DNA from: Bradyrhizobium neotropicale
Lineage (GTDB): Bacteria; Pseudomonadota; Alphaproteobacteria; Rhizobiales; Xanthobacteraceae
Assembly: GCF_001641695.1 (NCBI RefSeq)
Contig: NZ_LSEF01000047.1
Location: forward strand, 172,273-236,272
Direction of reading: 5' to 3'
DNA: 64,000 nt
Shown here: in pieces, positions 44,789 through 54,742 of the stretch
Position numbering within the stretch: position 1 is the first letter of the stretch
Layout of the letters: each line of letters begins with the position of its first letter
Position numbers and translations under genes: made by a program
Notes under the pieces: model-generated
Seen by the model: only the letters and a program-made list of their open reading frames with translations
Told to the model about the DNA's origin: nothing
Databases searched by the model: none

Positions 44789-45514
44789 TCAGGCCTGATA
44801 CTGGCCGCCGTTGATGCTCAGCGTCGAGCCGGTGATGAAGCCGGCCTCTTCGGCCGCAAGGAACACCACGGCACGCGCGATCTCCTCAGGCTCGCCGAGC
44901 CGGTTGACCGGGATCTGCGGGATGACGCTCTTCTCCAGCACGTCCTTCGGCACCGCCTGCACCATCTCGGTGTTGATGTAGCCCGGGCAGATCGCATTCA
45001 CGGTGATGCCGCCCTTGGCGTTCTCCAGCGCCAGCGCCTTGGTGAAGCCGATGTCGCCGGCCTTGGCAGCGGAGTAATTGACCTGGCCGAACTGCCCCTT
45101 CTGGCCGTTGATCGAGGAGATCGAGATGATGCGGCCGAACTTGCGGGCGCGCATGCCTTCGATCACCTGGCGCGTCATGTTGAACAGCGAACCGAGATTG
45201 GTGTTGATCACGGCAGTCCACTGCTCGAGCGTCATCTTGTGGAAGGCGGTGTCGCGGGTGATGCCGGCGTTGTTGACGAGCACGTCGATCGGACCGAGAT
45301 CGGCTTCGACCTTCTTCACGCCGTCGGCGCAGGCGTCGAACGACGCGACGTCCCATTTGTAGACGGCAATGCCGGTTTCCGCCTTGAACTTCTCCGCGGC
45401 CGCATCATTACCGGCATAGCTTGCTGCGACCTTGTAGCCGGCCGCCTTCAGGGCCTTGCTGATTGCAGCTCCGATACCGCGCGTTCCGCCCGTCACCAAT
45501 GCAACACGTGCCAT
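44789..45514 (-). CDS. phaB: Acetoacetyl-CoA reductase (PHB synthesis)
   Basis: NADPH-dependent reduction of acetoacetyl-CoA to (R)-3-hydroxybutyryl-CoA. 241 residues, short-chain dehydrogenase fold. The nucleotide loop is TGGTRGIGAAISKALKA, NAG is in VDVLVNNAGITRD-like DVLVNNAGITRDT, the catalytic S-Y-K is in ISSINGQKGQFGQVNYSAAKAG, and PhaB-type FHKMTLEQWTAVINTNL is clear. It is downstream of phaA, with a terminator between them, so it may also have its own promoter. Confidence 0.96.
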   Translation of the reverse strand: MARVALVTGGTRGIGAAISKALKAAGYKVAASYAGNDAAAEKFKAETGIAVYKWDVASFDACADGVKKVEADLGPIDVLVNNAGITRDTAFHKMTLEQWTAVINTNLGSLFNMTRQVIEGMRARKFGRIISISSINGQKGQFGQVNYSAAKAGDIGFTKALALENAKGGITVNAICPGYINTEMVQAVPKDVLEKSVIPQIPVNRLGEPEEIARAVVFLAAEEAGFITGSTLSINGGQYQA

Positions 45515-45630
45515 GTCGATTTCCTTCCCTTGGACTCGTCTCGGATGGTTTCTTGAAGATGGTTTCTTGGACTTTTCTGAGTGATCGTTTTTAACTGCGG
45601 ATTATGCGGTAGGTTTGACGGACATCAAGA

Positions 45631-45660
45631 ACAAAACGCCCGGCGTCGAGCCGGGCGTTT
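45631..45660 (-). terminator. Strong bidirectional hairpin between phaA and phaB
   Basis: AAACGCCCGGC-GTCGA-GCCGGGCGTTT is a perfect 11-bp stem. In the minus direction TTTTGTTC follows, and in the plus direction GTTTGTCTTT, so it works as a terminator either way. It would separate much of the phaA transcript from phaB. Confidence 0.75.
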
Positions 45661-45783
45661 GTCTTTAATCGAGGCGGACGCGGTTGCGAAGAATATTTGA
45701 TTTGCAACCGCTGCCTTTTTAATCGCGTGCAACGCACGCGGCTGACGTGTGCAGCGCACGCGTCAGTTACGCGTAAGGCCGCT

Positions 45784-46968
<1,185 letters not shown>

Positions 46969-47277
46969 CTCCTGAGGCTTGAGGTTCTTGAAGGGGGCAG
47001 GCGGGGCCTTGAGAAAACGGCTCGCCAGTCTCGTTAGGCATCCTGTTAACGTCGTTGAGGCATGTCAATCGGCAGCGCGCCGAATCCATGCCGCACCGCA
47101 TTCAAAATAGCGTTCTTGGCGATTTCGCAAGCAGCTTTTTGCTCCGCAATTAACCGTGGCGCACAAAACGGTAGCGTGAGCCCTTTGAAAATGCTTATTT
47201 TGTTGCGTTGCGTACTCTTCCCGCCCTGCGGCATAGCCCGTCGGGTTCCCGTTCTCAGCGTTTGCAAGTGAGAGCCC
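46969..47277. promoter_or_regulatory. 309-bp divergent control region of phaA and phaR
   Basis: A gene-free span with TGC-rich patches: gcaagcagctttttgctccgc near 47130 and the direct repeat TTGCGTTGCG near 47203. PhaR-type regulators in other alphaproteobacteria bind TGC-rich DNA, so these are reasonable operator candidates for PhaR acting on both genes; this is inference from the family. Confidence 0.4.
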
Positions 47278-47865
47278 ATGGCGAAATCAGACCAACCCAC
47301 CACTATCAAGAAATACGCGAACCGCCGGCTCTATAACACCGGAACGAGCACCTACGTGACGCTGGAAGACCTCGCCGCGATGGTGAAGGAGGGCGAAGAT
47401 TTCCTGGTCTACGACGCCAAGACCGGCGACGACATCACCCGCTCCGTGCTCGCCCAGATCATCTTCGAACAGGAGAACAAGGCCGGCCAGAACCTGCTGC
47501 CGACCACCTTCCTGCGCCAGCTCATCCGCTTCTACGGCGACAGCATGCAGATGGTGGTGCCGAAATATCTGGAGCAGTCGATCGCGACGCTGACCCAGGA
47601 GCAGGAGAAGTTCCGCAAGCAGATCGCCAGCACCCTCTCCGGCACTCCTTTTGCTCCGTTGGAAGAGCAGGTCCGCCGCAACATGGAGCTGTTCCAGCAG
47701 ACCTTCTCGATGTTCAAGCCCTTCGCGCCGTCGGCGCGGCCGGCGGCGGAGCCGGAGCCCGATGCGAGCGCCGAGGCGCCGAAGGACAACAACATCGACG
47801 ATCTGCGCCAGCAGATGAAGGAAATGCAGGAGCGCCTCGAGCGCATGTCGAAGAAGGACGAGTAG
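47278..47865 (+). CDS. phaR: PHB synthesis repressor PhaR
   Basis: 195 residues. The N-terminal PHB/PHA accumulation regulator domain is near-identical to the family: TIKKYANRRLYNTGTSTYVT, LEDLAAMVKEG and DDITRSVLAQIIFEQE. The middle domain binds PHB granules, and the C-terminus ends in an Asp/Arg/Glu-rich coiled coil (DDLRQQMKEMQERLERM). It senses nascent PHB granules and releases repression of phasin and its own gene. No polymerase gene (phaC) is in the window. Confidence 0.96.
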   Translation: MAKSDQPTTIKKYANRRLYNTGTSTYVTLEDLAAMVKEGEDFLVYDAKTGDDITRSVLAQIIFEQENKAGQNLLPTTFLRQLIRFYGDSMQMVVPKYLEQSIATLTQEQEKFRKQIASTLSGTPFAPLEEQVRRNMELFQQTFSMFKPFAPSARPAAEPEPDASAEAPKDNNIDDLRQQMKEMQERLERMSKKDE

Positions 47866-47926
47866 GTCCCTCGTTCGTCGGCGTACGGGCGCGGAGCCCG
47901 TAGCTTAGCACCGCTAGCACCACAAT

Positions 47927-48073
47927 GTCGTCCTGACGAAAGCCAGGACCTCCGCGCGAGCGCCTGCGCTCGTCGCGATAACCCCAGGGCGCAGTTGTTG
48001 AGGCCGGCTGGGCTCAAAAGATCATTCCAACAACATCGGCCGGTCGTAATGGCTCGGCTTTCGCCAGGACGAC
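47927..48073. repeat. Inverted repeat of the gtcgtcctg family
   Basis: The outer pieces gtcgtcctg ... ccaggacgac are complementary. The same CAGGAC/GTCCTG hairpin occurs at 63898-63920 and a related piece at 26221-26280. Confidence 0.7.
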
Positions 48074-48130
48074 GTTGGGGCAGCATTGTGCCTCCACGTC
48101 ATCATATCCTCGCCTCATCATCTGAGCCCC

Positions 48131-48170
48131 GTCATCCTGAGGTGCTCGCGTAGCGAGCCTCGAAGGATGA
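48131..48170. repeat. Family A repeat fragment
   Basis: gtcatcctgaggtgctcgcg then tagcgagcctcgaaggatga: a near-palindrome that shares the cctcgaaggatga arm with the copies at 2265 and 6121. Confidence 0.6.
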
Positions 48171-48343
48171 ACGGCCGAGATGCATCCGGGCCGATGCGCC
48201 AGGGGCGACCGGATCATTCTCCGCGTCGCCGGTCACCCTCCGTAAACTACCGCGCTTAAGGGAATTTTCCCGGGTGTTCGCTACCCTCGGCGTCCCAGTT
48301 ACGTCGCGTTAAGTGTATTGCCCGCCCAGAAGCCGCCGATCCC

Positions 48344-51211
48344 ATGACGTCGACCCGCAACATCGAGCCCGGTGCAGGCCGTGAGCAAGGCGCAGAGGCG
48401 CTGCTCGTGCTGAGCCAGCTTGCGCTCGACCGCATGGAGCAGGGCGTCTGCGTCTATGACGCCGACAACCGGATCGTGCTGCTCAACCACCGTTATCTCG
48501 AGCTGTTCGACCTGTCGGCAGACGTCGTCCGGCAAGGGACCAGCTACCGCGAGGTGCTCGCGCACAGCGCGACGCGCGGCAATTTTCCGGAGAGCGAGCT
48601 CGACGCGCTGTACGCCTCGCGCATCGCGCAGATCGCGGCCGGCGAACCCTTCCGCACCGAGCAGCGGCTTTCCAGCGGCCTCGTCATGGCGCTCGACCTG
48701 AAGCCGCTTCCCGGCGGCGGCTGGATGACGATCTGCGACGACGTCACCCGCCGCGCCCGGCTCGAGGCCGAACTGCGTGTGCAGACCGAGCGCAGCCAGC
48801 ATGCGCTCGCCAACATGTCGCACGGCCTCATCATGTATGACGCCGAGAGCCGCGTCGTCGTCTGCAACGAGCGATTCCTGCGCCTCTACAATCTCGACGC
48901 CGACATCGTGAAGCCGGGCGTATCGCACAGCACGGTGATCGAACACTGGATGTCGCGCGGCAATCTGCCGGGCATGCCTGCGGACGAATTCCACGATGCC
49001 CGGCTGGAGGACATCCGCAGCAGGAAGTCGAAGTCCCTGCTCGTGATGCGCTATGACGGCCGGATGGTGCAGGCGGCGTCCCGCTTCCTCCCCGACGGCG
49101 GCTGGGTGACGGTGCATGAGGACGTCACCGAGCGGCTGCGTTATGAGGAGGCGCTGCGGCAGCAAAATGTCATGCTCGATGCTGCGCTGGAGAACATGGC
49201 GCACGGGCTCGCCTTCTACGACAGCGACATGCGGCTGCGCGTCTGCAACAACACCTACCGGAAGATCTATATGCTATCGCCGGAGGAGACCAAGCCCGGC
49301 ACGCATCTTGGCGAGCTGATCGAGCGCTCGATCGCGAACGGCGCCTTCTCCTCGGAATTCAGCCCGCAGCAGATCCTCGAATCCGCGGGCGCGCGGATCG
49401 CGAGCCGCGATTCCTCGCCGATGCGCCGGCGCATGACGAACGACACCGTGGTCTCGGTGCGCTATTGCGCGCTGCCCGAGGGCGGATTTGTCGCCACCTA
49501 CGAGGACATCACCGAACGCGAGCGCGCGGTCGAGGAGCTGAGCGAGCAATATCGCCGGTTCGACGCGGCATTGAACAATATGAGCCAGGGCCTGTGCATG
49601 CTCGACTCGAGCCTGCGCGTCATCGTCTGCAACCGCCGCTACATCGAGATGTACGGCCTGTCGCCCGACATCGTGAAGCCCGGTGTCTCGATGCGCGAGA
49701 TCATGGAGCATAGCTGCTCGCTCGGCATCCACCCGAACACCACGGCTGCGCGACTCTATGCCGACTATGTCGAGCGGCTGCGCGAAGGCGAGCACACGCT
49801 GCACCGCCATTTGAGCGACGGCCGCATCATCAAGCTCAATCACAAGCGCATGGAACATGGCGGCTGGGTCGTCACCTATGAGGACGTCACCGAGCGCCAC
49901 AAAGCGCAGGCCCGCGTCGCGCACATGGCGCGGCACGATTCGCTCACCGACCTGCCCAACCGCACGCTGTTCCGCGAGAAGATGGGCGAGGGACTGAACC
50001 AGGTCGCGATCGCCGGCGGCGCGATGGCCGTGCTGTGCTTCGACCTCGACAACTTCAAGACGGTCAACGACAGGCTCGGACATGCCGCCGGCGACCGGCT
50101 CTTGCGCTGGGTCGCGGCGCGGCTGAAGGAAAATGTCGGCGAGCACGACACGGTCGCGCGCCTCGGCGGCGACGAGTTCGCGGTACTGCAACGCGCACCC
50201 CAGCCGCAATCCGCGGAACAGCTCGCGCGCCGTCTGGTCGAGATCATCGGCCGGCCACCTCCGCTGGAGAACCAGTCGATTCACATCGGCGTATCCATCG
50301 GCATCGCGATCGCACCGGATCACGGGCTCGATGCGGACGAGCTGATGAAATGCGCCGACCTCGCGCTGTACCAGGCCAAGGCGAGAGGACGCGGCGCCTA
50401 TCAGCTATTCGAACCCGAGATGGAAGAAGAGGCGCGCAGCCGGCACGCGCTGGAGCACGACTTGCGCGGCGCGCTGGAGGGACGCCAGTTCCACCTCGTG
50501 TTCCAGCCGCAGGTCCGCCTCGACACGTCCGAGCTCACCGGCTTCGAAGCGCTGCTGCGCTGGAATCATCCGACGCGCGGCCTGGTCTCGCCGGCCGAAT
50601 TCATTCCGATCGCGGAAGAGAACGGCCTGATCGTTCCGATCGGCGAATGGGCGCTGCGCGCGGCCTGCGCGACCGCCGCGTCCTGGCCGGATGTCGCGGT
50701 GGCAGTCAACCTGTCGCCGGTGCAATTCCGCTCGCGCGGGCTGGTGGCGATGGTCACGAACGCGCTCGCGGAGGCAGGGCTGCCGCCGCGGCGGCTCGAG
50801 CTCGAGGTCACCGAGACGGCACTGCTCGACGACAGCGAGGCGACGATCGAGATTTTGCACCAGCTTCGGGCGCTCGGGGTACGCGTCAGCCTCGACGATT
50901 TCGGCGTCGGCTACTCATCGCTCAGCTATTTGCGCAAATTCCCGTTCGACCGCATCAAGATCGACCGCTCCTTCGTCGGCACGCTCGGCGAAAGCCCGGA
51001 GAGCATCGCGATCGTGCGCACCATCGCCAGCCTCGGCGCCGTGCTCGGCGTCGAGACCACGGCGGAAGGCGTGGAAACGGTGGAGCAGCTCGATTTCGTG
51101 CGCGAGTGCGGCTGCACTGCGGTGCAGGGCTATTACTTCGGCAAGCCGTGCCCCACTGCGGAGGTGCGCGGCGTGATCGAGAGGCTGAGCGCCACCCGCC
51201 GCGTGGCGTGA
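48344..51211 (+). CDS. Cyclic-di-GMP protein: four PAS domains, GGDEF and EAL
   Basis: 955 residues. Four similar PAS (PAS_7-like) repeats cover about 25-515, each opening with a variant of A-L-x-x-M-x-x-G-L-x-x-Y-D (for example ALANMSHGLIMYDAESRV). A GGDEF domain follows (about 520-680) with an intact GGDEF at 608-612, and an EAL domain (about 700-945) with intact EAL at 735-737 and DDFGVGYSS. Both catalytic sites look active, so it may make or break c-di-GMP depending on the PAS input. No membrane segment is apparent, so it is cytoplasmic. The small gene at 51244 lies convergent at its end. Confidence 0.95.
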   Translation: MTSTRNIEPGAGREQGAEALLVLSQLALDRMEQGVCVYDADNRIVLLNHRYLELFDLSADVVRQGTSYREVLAHSATRGNFPESELDALYASRIAQIAAGEPFRTEQRLSSGLVMALDLKPLPGGGWMTICDDVTRRARLEAELRVQTERSQHALANMSHGLIMYDAESRVVVCNERFLRLYNLDADIVKPGVSHSTVIEHWMSRGNLPGMPADEFHDARLEDIRSRKSKSLLVMRYDGRMVQAASRFLPDGGWVTVHEDVTERLRYEEALRQQNVMLDAALENMAHGLAFYDSDMRLRVCNNTYRKIYMLSPEETKPGTHLGELIERSIANGAFSSEFSPQQILESAGARIASRDSSPMRRRMTNDTVVSVRYCALPEGGFVATYEDITERERAVEELSEQYRRFDAALNNMSQGLCMLDSSLRVIVCNRRYIEMYGLSPDIVKPGVSMREIMEHSCSLGIHPNTTAARLYADYVERLREGEHTLHRHLSDGRIIKLNHKRMEHGGWVVTYEDVTERHKAQARVAHMARHDSLTDLPNRTLFREKMGEGLNQVAIAGGAMAVLCFDLDNFKTVNDRLGHAAGDRLLRWVAARLKENVGEHDTVARLGGDEFAVLQRAPQPQSAEQLARRLVEIIGRPPPLENQSIHIGVSIGIAIAPDHGLDADELMKCADLALYQAKARGRGAYQLFEPEMEEEARSRHALEHDLRGALEGRQFHLVFQPQVRLDTSELTGFEALLRWNHPTRGLVSPAEFIPIAEENGLIVPIGEWALRAACATAASWPDVAVAVNLSPVQFRSRGLVAMVTNALAEAGLPPRRLELEVTETALLDDSEATIEILHQLRALGVRVSLDDFGVGYSSLSYLRKFPFDRIKIDRSFVGTLGESPESIAIVRTIASLGAVLGVETTAEGVETVEQLDFVRECGCTAVQGYYFGKPCPTAEVRGVIERLSATRRVA

Positions 51212-51243
51212 CGCTCCGCTTCACCCCGCCGCTCGCTCCATCG

Positions 51244-51543
51244 TCACGCCCGAGACGACCGCAGGCGATTGAGCGTGGCACGATCTACCGATGCGAGCGC
51301 ATTGCTCCACTCCCGTTCGGAAAGATCTCCGACCAGGCTGGAAAGACTGATAGCAAGCGCACGAAGCCGCGCATTCTCCTCAAGAAGCAAGAAAACGTCG
51401 TTCGACGGGGATTCATCGTCCGAAAAGCTAGCGCCTTCGCAAAGCTGCCTTGACAAGAGTTCGAAAGACTCATCAGGCACGATATCTTCGGCAGAGGAAA
51501 TCGGCTTCTGTCTCTTATGACGGAGCAAATCTTCATCACTCAT
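51244..51543 (-). CDS. Small acidic protein, unknown
   Basis: 99 residues: MSDEDLLRHKRQKPISSAED, then an acidic Ser-rich middle (FSDDESPSNDVFLLLEENAR) and a helical C-terminus (LAISLSSLVGDLSEREWSNA). It has no motif I recognise. It lies convergent to the PAS-GGDEF-EAL gene with a 32-bp gap. The moderate base composition and codon pattern look like a real gene, and I recall similar acidic proteins in the genus, which is weak evidence. Confidence 0.55.
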   Translation of the reverse strand: MSDEDLLRHKRQKPISSAEDIVPDESFELLSRQLCEGASFSDDESPSNDVFLLLEENARLRALAISLSSLVGDLSEREWSNALASVDRATLNRLRSSRA

Positions 51544-51670
51544 GGCAAATTCCCCAACTCAGGACATGCCCCCAACCGTATTTGATTACATCGATTGAGT
51601 CGGCGGCGGATTTGAGTCCGAAATGGGCTCACACGATGTACGCCTCGTGTCCCCCTGACGCCTCCCCCGC

Positions 51671-52141
51671 TCATTCGTTCGCTTCACCGGCGTCTTTCAG
51701 ACCGGCTCGCAGTGAGGTCACGACGCGATGGGCCATTTCGATATCCTTGACCGATAATCCGTTCGCCAGCCCGTTGACCCACGGGACCTGCAGGCGGCCG
51801 GCGGCATCGTAGACCTGCCTGCCCTTGTCGGTGAGGACCACGAGCTGCGCCCGGCGGTGATGCGGGTTGGTCTCGAACGCGACGAGGCCGTCCCGCTCGA
51901 GGTCGTTGACGATACGCTGCACGTTCTGGCGGTTGGCGCCCAGATTGCGCGCCAGCCAGGCGACCGGCTCGGGGCGCTCCGCATCGACGATCGCTCCCAG
52001 GATCTGCCAGCGCGCGCTGGTGAGGCCGAGCGGAGCCACCAGCCGGTCGCCGGCGGTCAGCAGCAGGCCGTTGGCCCGGAACAGGTCGAGGATGAGGCCG
52101 GTCAGGGCGTCGCCCGCCGGGGTCCGCTTGGTCTTGCTCAT
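51671..52141 (-). CDS. MarR family transcriptional regulator
   Basis: 156 residues. The winged helix is clear: LTSARWQILGAIVDAERPEP, VAWLARNLGANRQNVQRIVNDLERDGL, and the wing FETNPHHRRAQLVVLTDKGRQVY. It is divergent from a monooxygenase-like gene, with two near-identical 18-bp elements in the 97-bp gap. It is probably a local repressor of that gene and itself, released by a small aromatic or oxidised ligand. Confidence 0.92.
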   Translation of the reverse strand: MSKTKRTPAGDALTGLILDLFRANGLLLTAGDRLVAPLGLTSARWQILGAIVDAERPEPVAWLARNLGANRQNVQRIVNDLERDGLVAFETNPHHRRAQLVVLTDKGRQVYDAAGRLQVPWVNGLANGLSVKDIEMAHRVVTSLRAGLKDAGEANE

Positions 52142-52160
52142 TTGCTACGATCATTCCGTA

Positions 52161-52220
52161 TTGACATCATCATGTCAAATATCTATGTCACACATTGTCG
52201 AATTGACATGATGATACCAA
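52161..52220. promoter_or_regulatory. Two operator-like elements between MarR and monooxygenase genes
   Basis: Element 1, TTGACATCATCATGTCAA (52161-52178), has arms TTGACAT and ATGTCAA around CATC. Element 2 at 52203-52220, TTGACATGATGATACCAA, matches the reverse complement of element 1 at 16 of 18 positions. They are likely MarR binding sites; both also contain TTGACA, a sigma-70 -35 sequence. Confidence 0.65.
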
Positions 52221-52238
52221 ACTAGACGGAGTGATGTC

Positions 52239-52607
52239 ATGCCCCAGATGCGCCCGCTCGATCCGGCCTTCCCGATCGACCGCCAGATCGCTCTCGACGC
52301 CGGCCCCGTGGTGCTGGTCAATCTGTTCACGCTCGATGCGGAAGACGAACAGAACTTCCTGAAGAGCTGGCAGGACGATGCCGCCTTCATGAAGCGGCAG
52401 CCCGGCTTCATCTCGACCCAGCTTCACCGCGCCGTCGGCGACAATCCGACCTATCTCAACTACGCGGTCTGGGAATCCAACGCGCATTTCCGCGCGGCCT
52501 TCACCCATCCGGAATTCCGGGCCAAGATCGCGGACTACCCAGCCTCCGCCGTCGCAAGCCCGCATCTGTTTCAGAAGGTCGCGGTGCCGAACATCTGCGT
52601 GGCATAG
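52239..52607 (+). CDS. Antibiotic biosynthesis monooxygenase (ABM) domain protein
   Basis: 122 residues. The ABM fold signature is readable: VVLVNLFTLDAEDEQNFLKS, then FMKRQPGFISTQLHRAVGDN, TYLNYAVWESNAHFRAAFTHPEF. Such proteins range from heme or quinone monooxygenases to small stress proteins; the MarR neighbour suggests induction by an aromatic compound. It begins after an 18-base gap beyond the second operator. It is followed by repeats. Confidence 0.9.
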   Translation: MPQMRPLDPAFPIDRQIALDAGPVVLVNLFTLDAEDEQNFLKSWQDDAAFMKRQPGFISTQLHRAVGDNPTYLNYAVWESNAHFRAAFTHPEFRAKIADYPASAVASPHLFQKVAVPNICVA

Positions 52608-52615
52608 CCACACAC

Positions 52616-52698
52616 CGTCATTGCGAGCGAAGCGAAGCAATCCAGACTGCCGCCGCGGGAACATTCTGGATTGCTTCGCATCGCTCGCAGCAATGACG
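52616..52698. repeat. Palindromic repeat of the cgtcattgcgagcga type
   Basis: The outer arms cgtcattgcgagcgaagc and (far end) atcgctcgcagcaatgacg are near-complements around about 45 bp. An inner pair, gcaatccaga and ctggattgc, makes it a double hairpin. Such units are common in alphaproteobacterial genomes. Confidence 0.7.
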
Positions 52699-52725
52699 GA
52701 GAAGACAGCCGAGCCCCAGCGTAAT

Positions 52726-52830
52726 CGTAGGGTGGGCAAAGGCGCACTTGCGCCGTGCCCACCATCTCGCCACGAATGCGCAGACGTGGTGGGCACGGCG
52801 CGCGAAGAGCGCGCCTTTGCCCACCCTACG
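52726..52830. repeat. Family B palindromic repeat, copy 2
   Basis: The outer arms cgtagggtgggcaaaggcgc and gcgcctttgcccaccctacg are exact complements, with an inner pair gtgcccacca and tggtgggcac. It is the same design as 12038-12127. It directly follows the repeat at 52616-52698. Confidence 0.8.
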
Positions 52831-52834
52831 ATCC

Positions 52835-54571
52835 CTACCCCGCTGCGGGCAGCGCGCTGCTCGGCGGCTGGCACCATGGCCGATCGGCTGATGCCAGCCC
52901 GATCAGGCGGCCCTGGATGTAATCGCAGCCCCAATCGCGCAGCATGCCGGCGGCTTCCTCGTCCTGGACCCATTCGGCCACCGTCTTGATGTCGAGGCGG
53001 CGGGCGAGGTCAATCAGGGTCTGCACGAACGCGCGGTCGTCGGCGGAATGGGTGATGTTCTGGACGAAGGCGCCGTCGATCTTCACGATATCCACGCCGA
53101 GCTTGCGCAAATTGCGGAACGAGGTGTAGCCGGCGCCGAAATCGTCGATGGCAATGCGGCTGCCGAAATGCTTCAGGCGGCCGACGAAGGCGCGGACATC
53201 GTCGATGTCCTGGATCGCGACCGTCTCGGTGATCTCCACGATCAGCCGCTCGGCGACGCCGGGATGGGCGTGCATCAGCGACTCGATTCCGGCCCACCAA
53301 TCCGGATCCATGGTGGTGTCGGGTGAGATGTTGAGGCTGAGCCGGACATCGGGCGAAGCAGCGAGCTCGGCGACCACGAGTTCGAGCACGCGGTGATCGA
53401 CCAGGCGAATGAGGCCCAGCCGCTCGGCGACCGGTACGATGTCGGGCGCGAGCAGCACCTGGCCGTCGCCCTGGTCCATCCGCACCAGGCATTCGTGGAA
53501 AGCGCCCTCGCGCGTGCCCGCGGCGACCACCGGCTCATAGGCGAGCAGGATGCGGCGCTCGTTCAGCGCGGTGACGATCTCGTCGGTGACGCGGATGTTG
53601 ACGCGGCGCTGCGCGTCGCGCTCGGCGTTCGGCCGCCACGCCGCGAACGAACCGGCGCGGCGGCGCTTGGCGGCGTCCAGCGTCTCATGGGCACGGTTGA
53701 TCGCCTCGTCGGTGGTGCGGGCATAGCGCGGCAAGCTGATGGCGCCGATCGAGGCGGTGACCGAGACCGGGCCCGATCTCGTCGGCACCACCTCATCACG
53801 GATGCCGGCGAGGAAGCGCTCGGCGGCGACATTCATGTCGTCGACGGTGCAGTTCTTCAGGATCAGGCCGAACTTGTTGCCGGAGAAGCGCCCGAGCACG
53901 TCGCCGCCGCGCAGTCGCGCGCGGATGCGTTTTGCGACGTCGAGGATCACGGCGTCGGCGACGTCGAAGCCAAAGGCGTCGTTGACGCGGGCGAGATGAT
54001 CGATGCCGAGCAGCATGAAGGCCGAGGTCGAGCGAAAGCGCGTCGACTCCTCGATCGCCTCGGCCAGCGCCGCGATCAGATGGGTGCGGTTGAGCTCGCC
54101 CGTCAGCGGATCGAGGCGGGCGAGCCTCGCCAGCTCTTCGTCGCGGGCGTGGCGCTCGTTGTTGATGCAGACGATACCCTGCACACGCACCGGGCGGCCG
54201 TCGGGGCCGGCGAACCAGCGGCCGGTCTCCTCGATCCAGACCACGGGATCGGACGCGCTCATGCGCACGCCATATTCAACGCGATAGGGCGTGCCGTCGG
54301 CGCCGTGCACGGCGGAGGTCTGCGCCAGTGCGGCGGTACGCACGGATTGCCGAGGCTCGATCAGCCTGGCGAATTCGGCGCCGGTCGCCAGCCGCTCGGC
54401 CGGAATGGCGGGAAAGACGGCATCGACACGCTCGCCCCAGACGATGGCGTCGCTGGCGAGGTCCCAGACAAACACGGCCTGGCCGAGGCCAGCGAGGATT
54501 TCGGAGGCTTGCGGCAATGCGGGGGTCAAATTCGCCTCGTTTCGGGACAGCGGGGAGTCCTGAGCCGGCAC
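52835..54571 (-). CDS. EAL-domain protein with degenerate GGDEF and N-terminal PAS-like domain
   Basis: 578 residues. A PAS-like sensor (about 20-140) is followed by a GGDEF-family fold whose catalytic motif is altered to S-G-N-K-F (about 230-234, in VLGRFSGNKFGLIL), so cyclase activity is unlikely. The EAL domain (about 335-570) keeps the Glu of the motif but reads E-C-L at about 360-362; the metal-binding DDFGAGYTS and the later VKIDGAF and AEWVQDEE are intact, so phosphodiesterase activity remains plausible. The stop lies right next to the family B repeat. Confidence 0.92.
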   Translation of the reverse strand: MPAQDSPLSRNEANLTPALPQASEILAGLGQAVFVWDLASDAIVWGERVDAVFPAIPAERLATGAEFARLIEPRQSVRTAALAQTSAVHGADGTPYRVEYGVRMSASDPVVWIEETGRWFAGPDGRPVRVQGIVCINNERHARDEELARLARLDPLTGELNRTHLIAALAEAIEESTRFRSTSAFMLLGIDHLARVNDAFGFDVADAVILDVAKRIRARLRGGDVLGRFSGNKFGLILKNCTVDDMNVAAERFLAGIRDEVVPTRSGPVSVTASIGAISLPRYARTTDEAINRAHETLDAAKRRRAGSFAAWRPNAERDAQRRVNIRVTDEIVTALNERRILLAYEPVVAAGTREGAFHECLVRMDQGDGQVLLAPDIVPVAERLGLIRLVDHRVLELVVAELAASPDVRLSLNISPDTTMDPDWWAGIESLMHAHPGVAERLIVEITETVAIQDIDDVRAFVGRLKHFGSRIAIDDFGAGYTSFRNLRKLGVDIVKIDGAFVQNITHSADDRAFVQTLIDLARRLDIKTVAEWVQDEEAAGMLRDWGCDYIQGRLIGLASADRPWCQPPSSALPAAG

Positions 54572-54742
54572 AGGATAGAGCCGGATTCGCCCCCGACCCT
54601 AGGCAAAGTTCATAAACAATTTGGAAACCACGTTTGAAGGCGGGGTCGGAACCAAACCGGCCCGTCCGGCATAGGCCTTGCGAGTACATGACTCGCACCG
54701 GCGCAGCGTCCCGAAACGCGACAGTTTTCCGCCGGATCAACG

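Larger units (their letters stand above)
47866..48343. other. 478-bp intergenic region: repeats, no gene seen
   Basis: 47927-48073 is a large inverted repeat (gtcgtcctgacgaaagccaggac with the far-end ctttcgccaggacgac), containing the 25-bp palindrome shared with 26256-26280. 48131-48170 is a fragment of family A. The remaining 48190-48343 should hold the promoter of the PAS-GGDEF-EAL gene. Confidence 0.7.

Noticed and set aside
52835..54571. Considered a frameshifted pseudogene because of the degenerate GGDEF
   Set aside because: The frame is uninterrupted with an intact-looking EAL core; degeneracy is common in this family.
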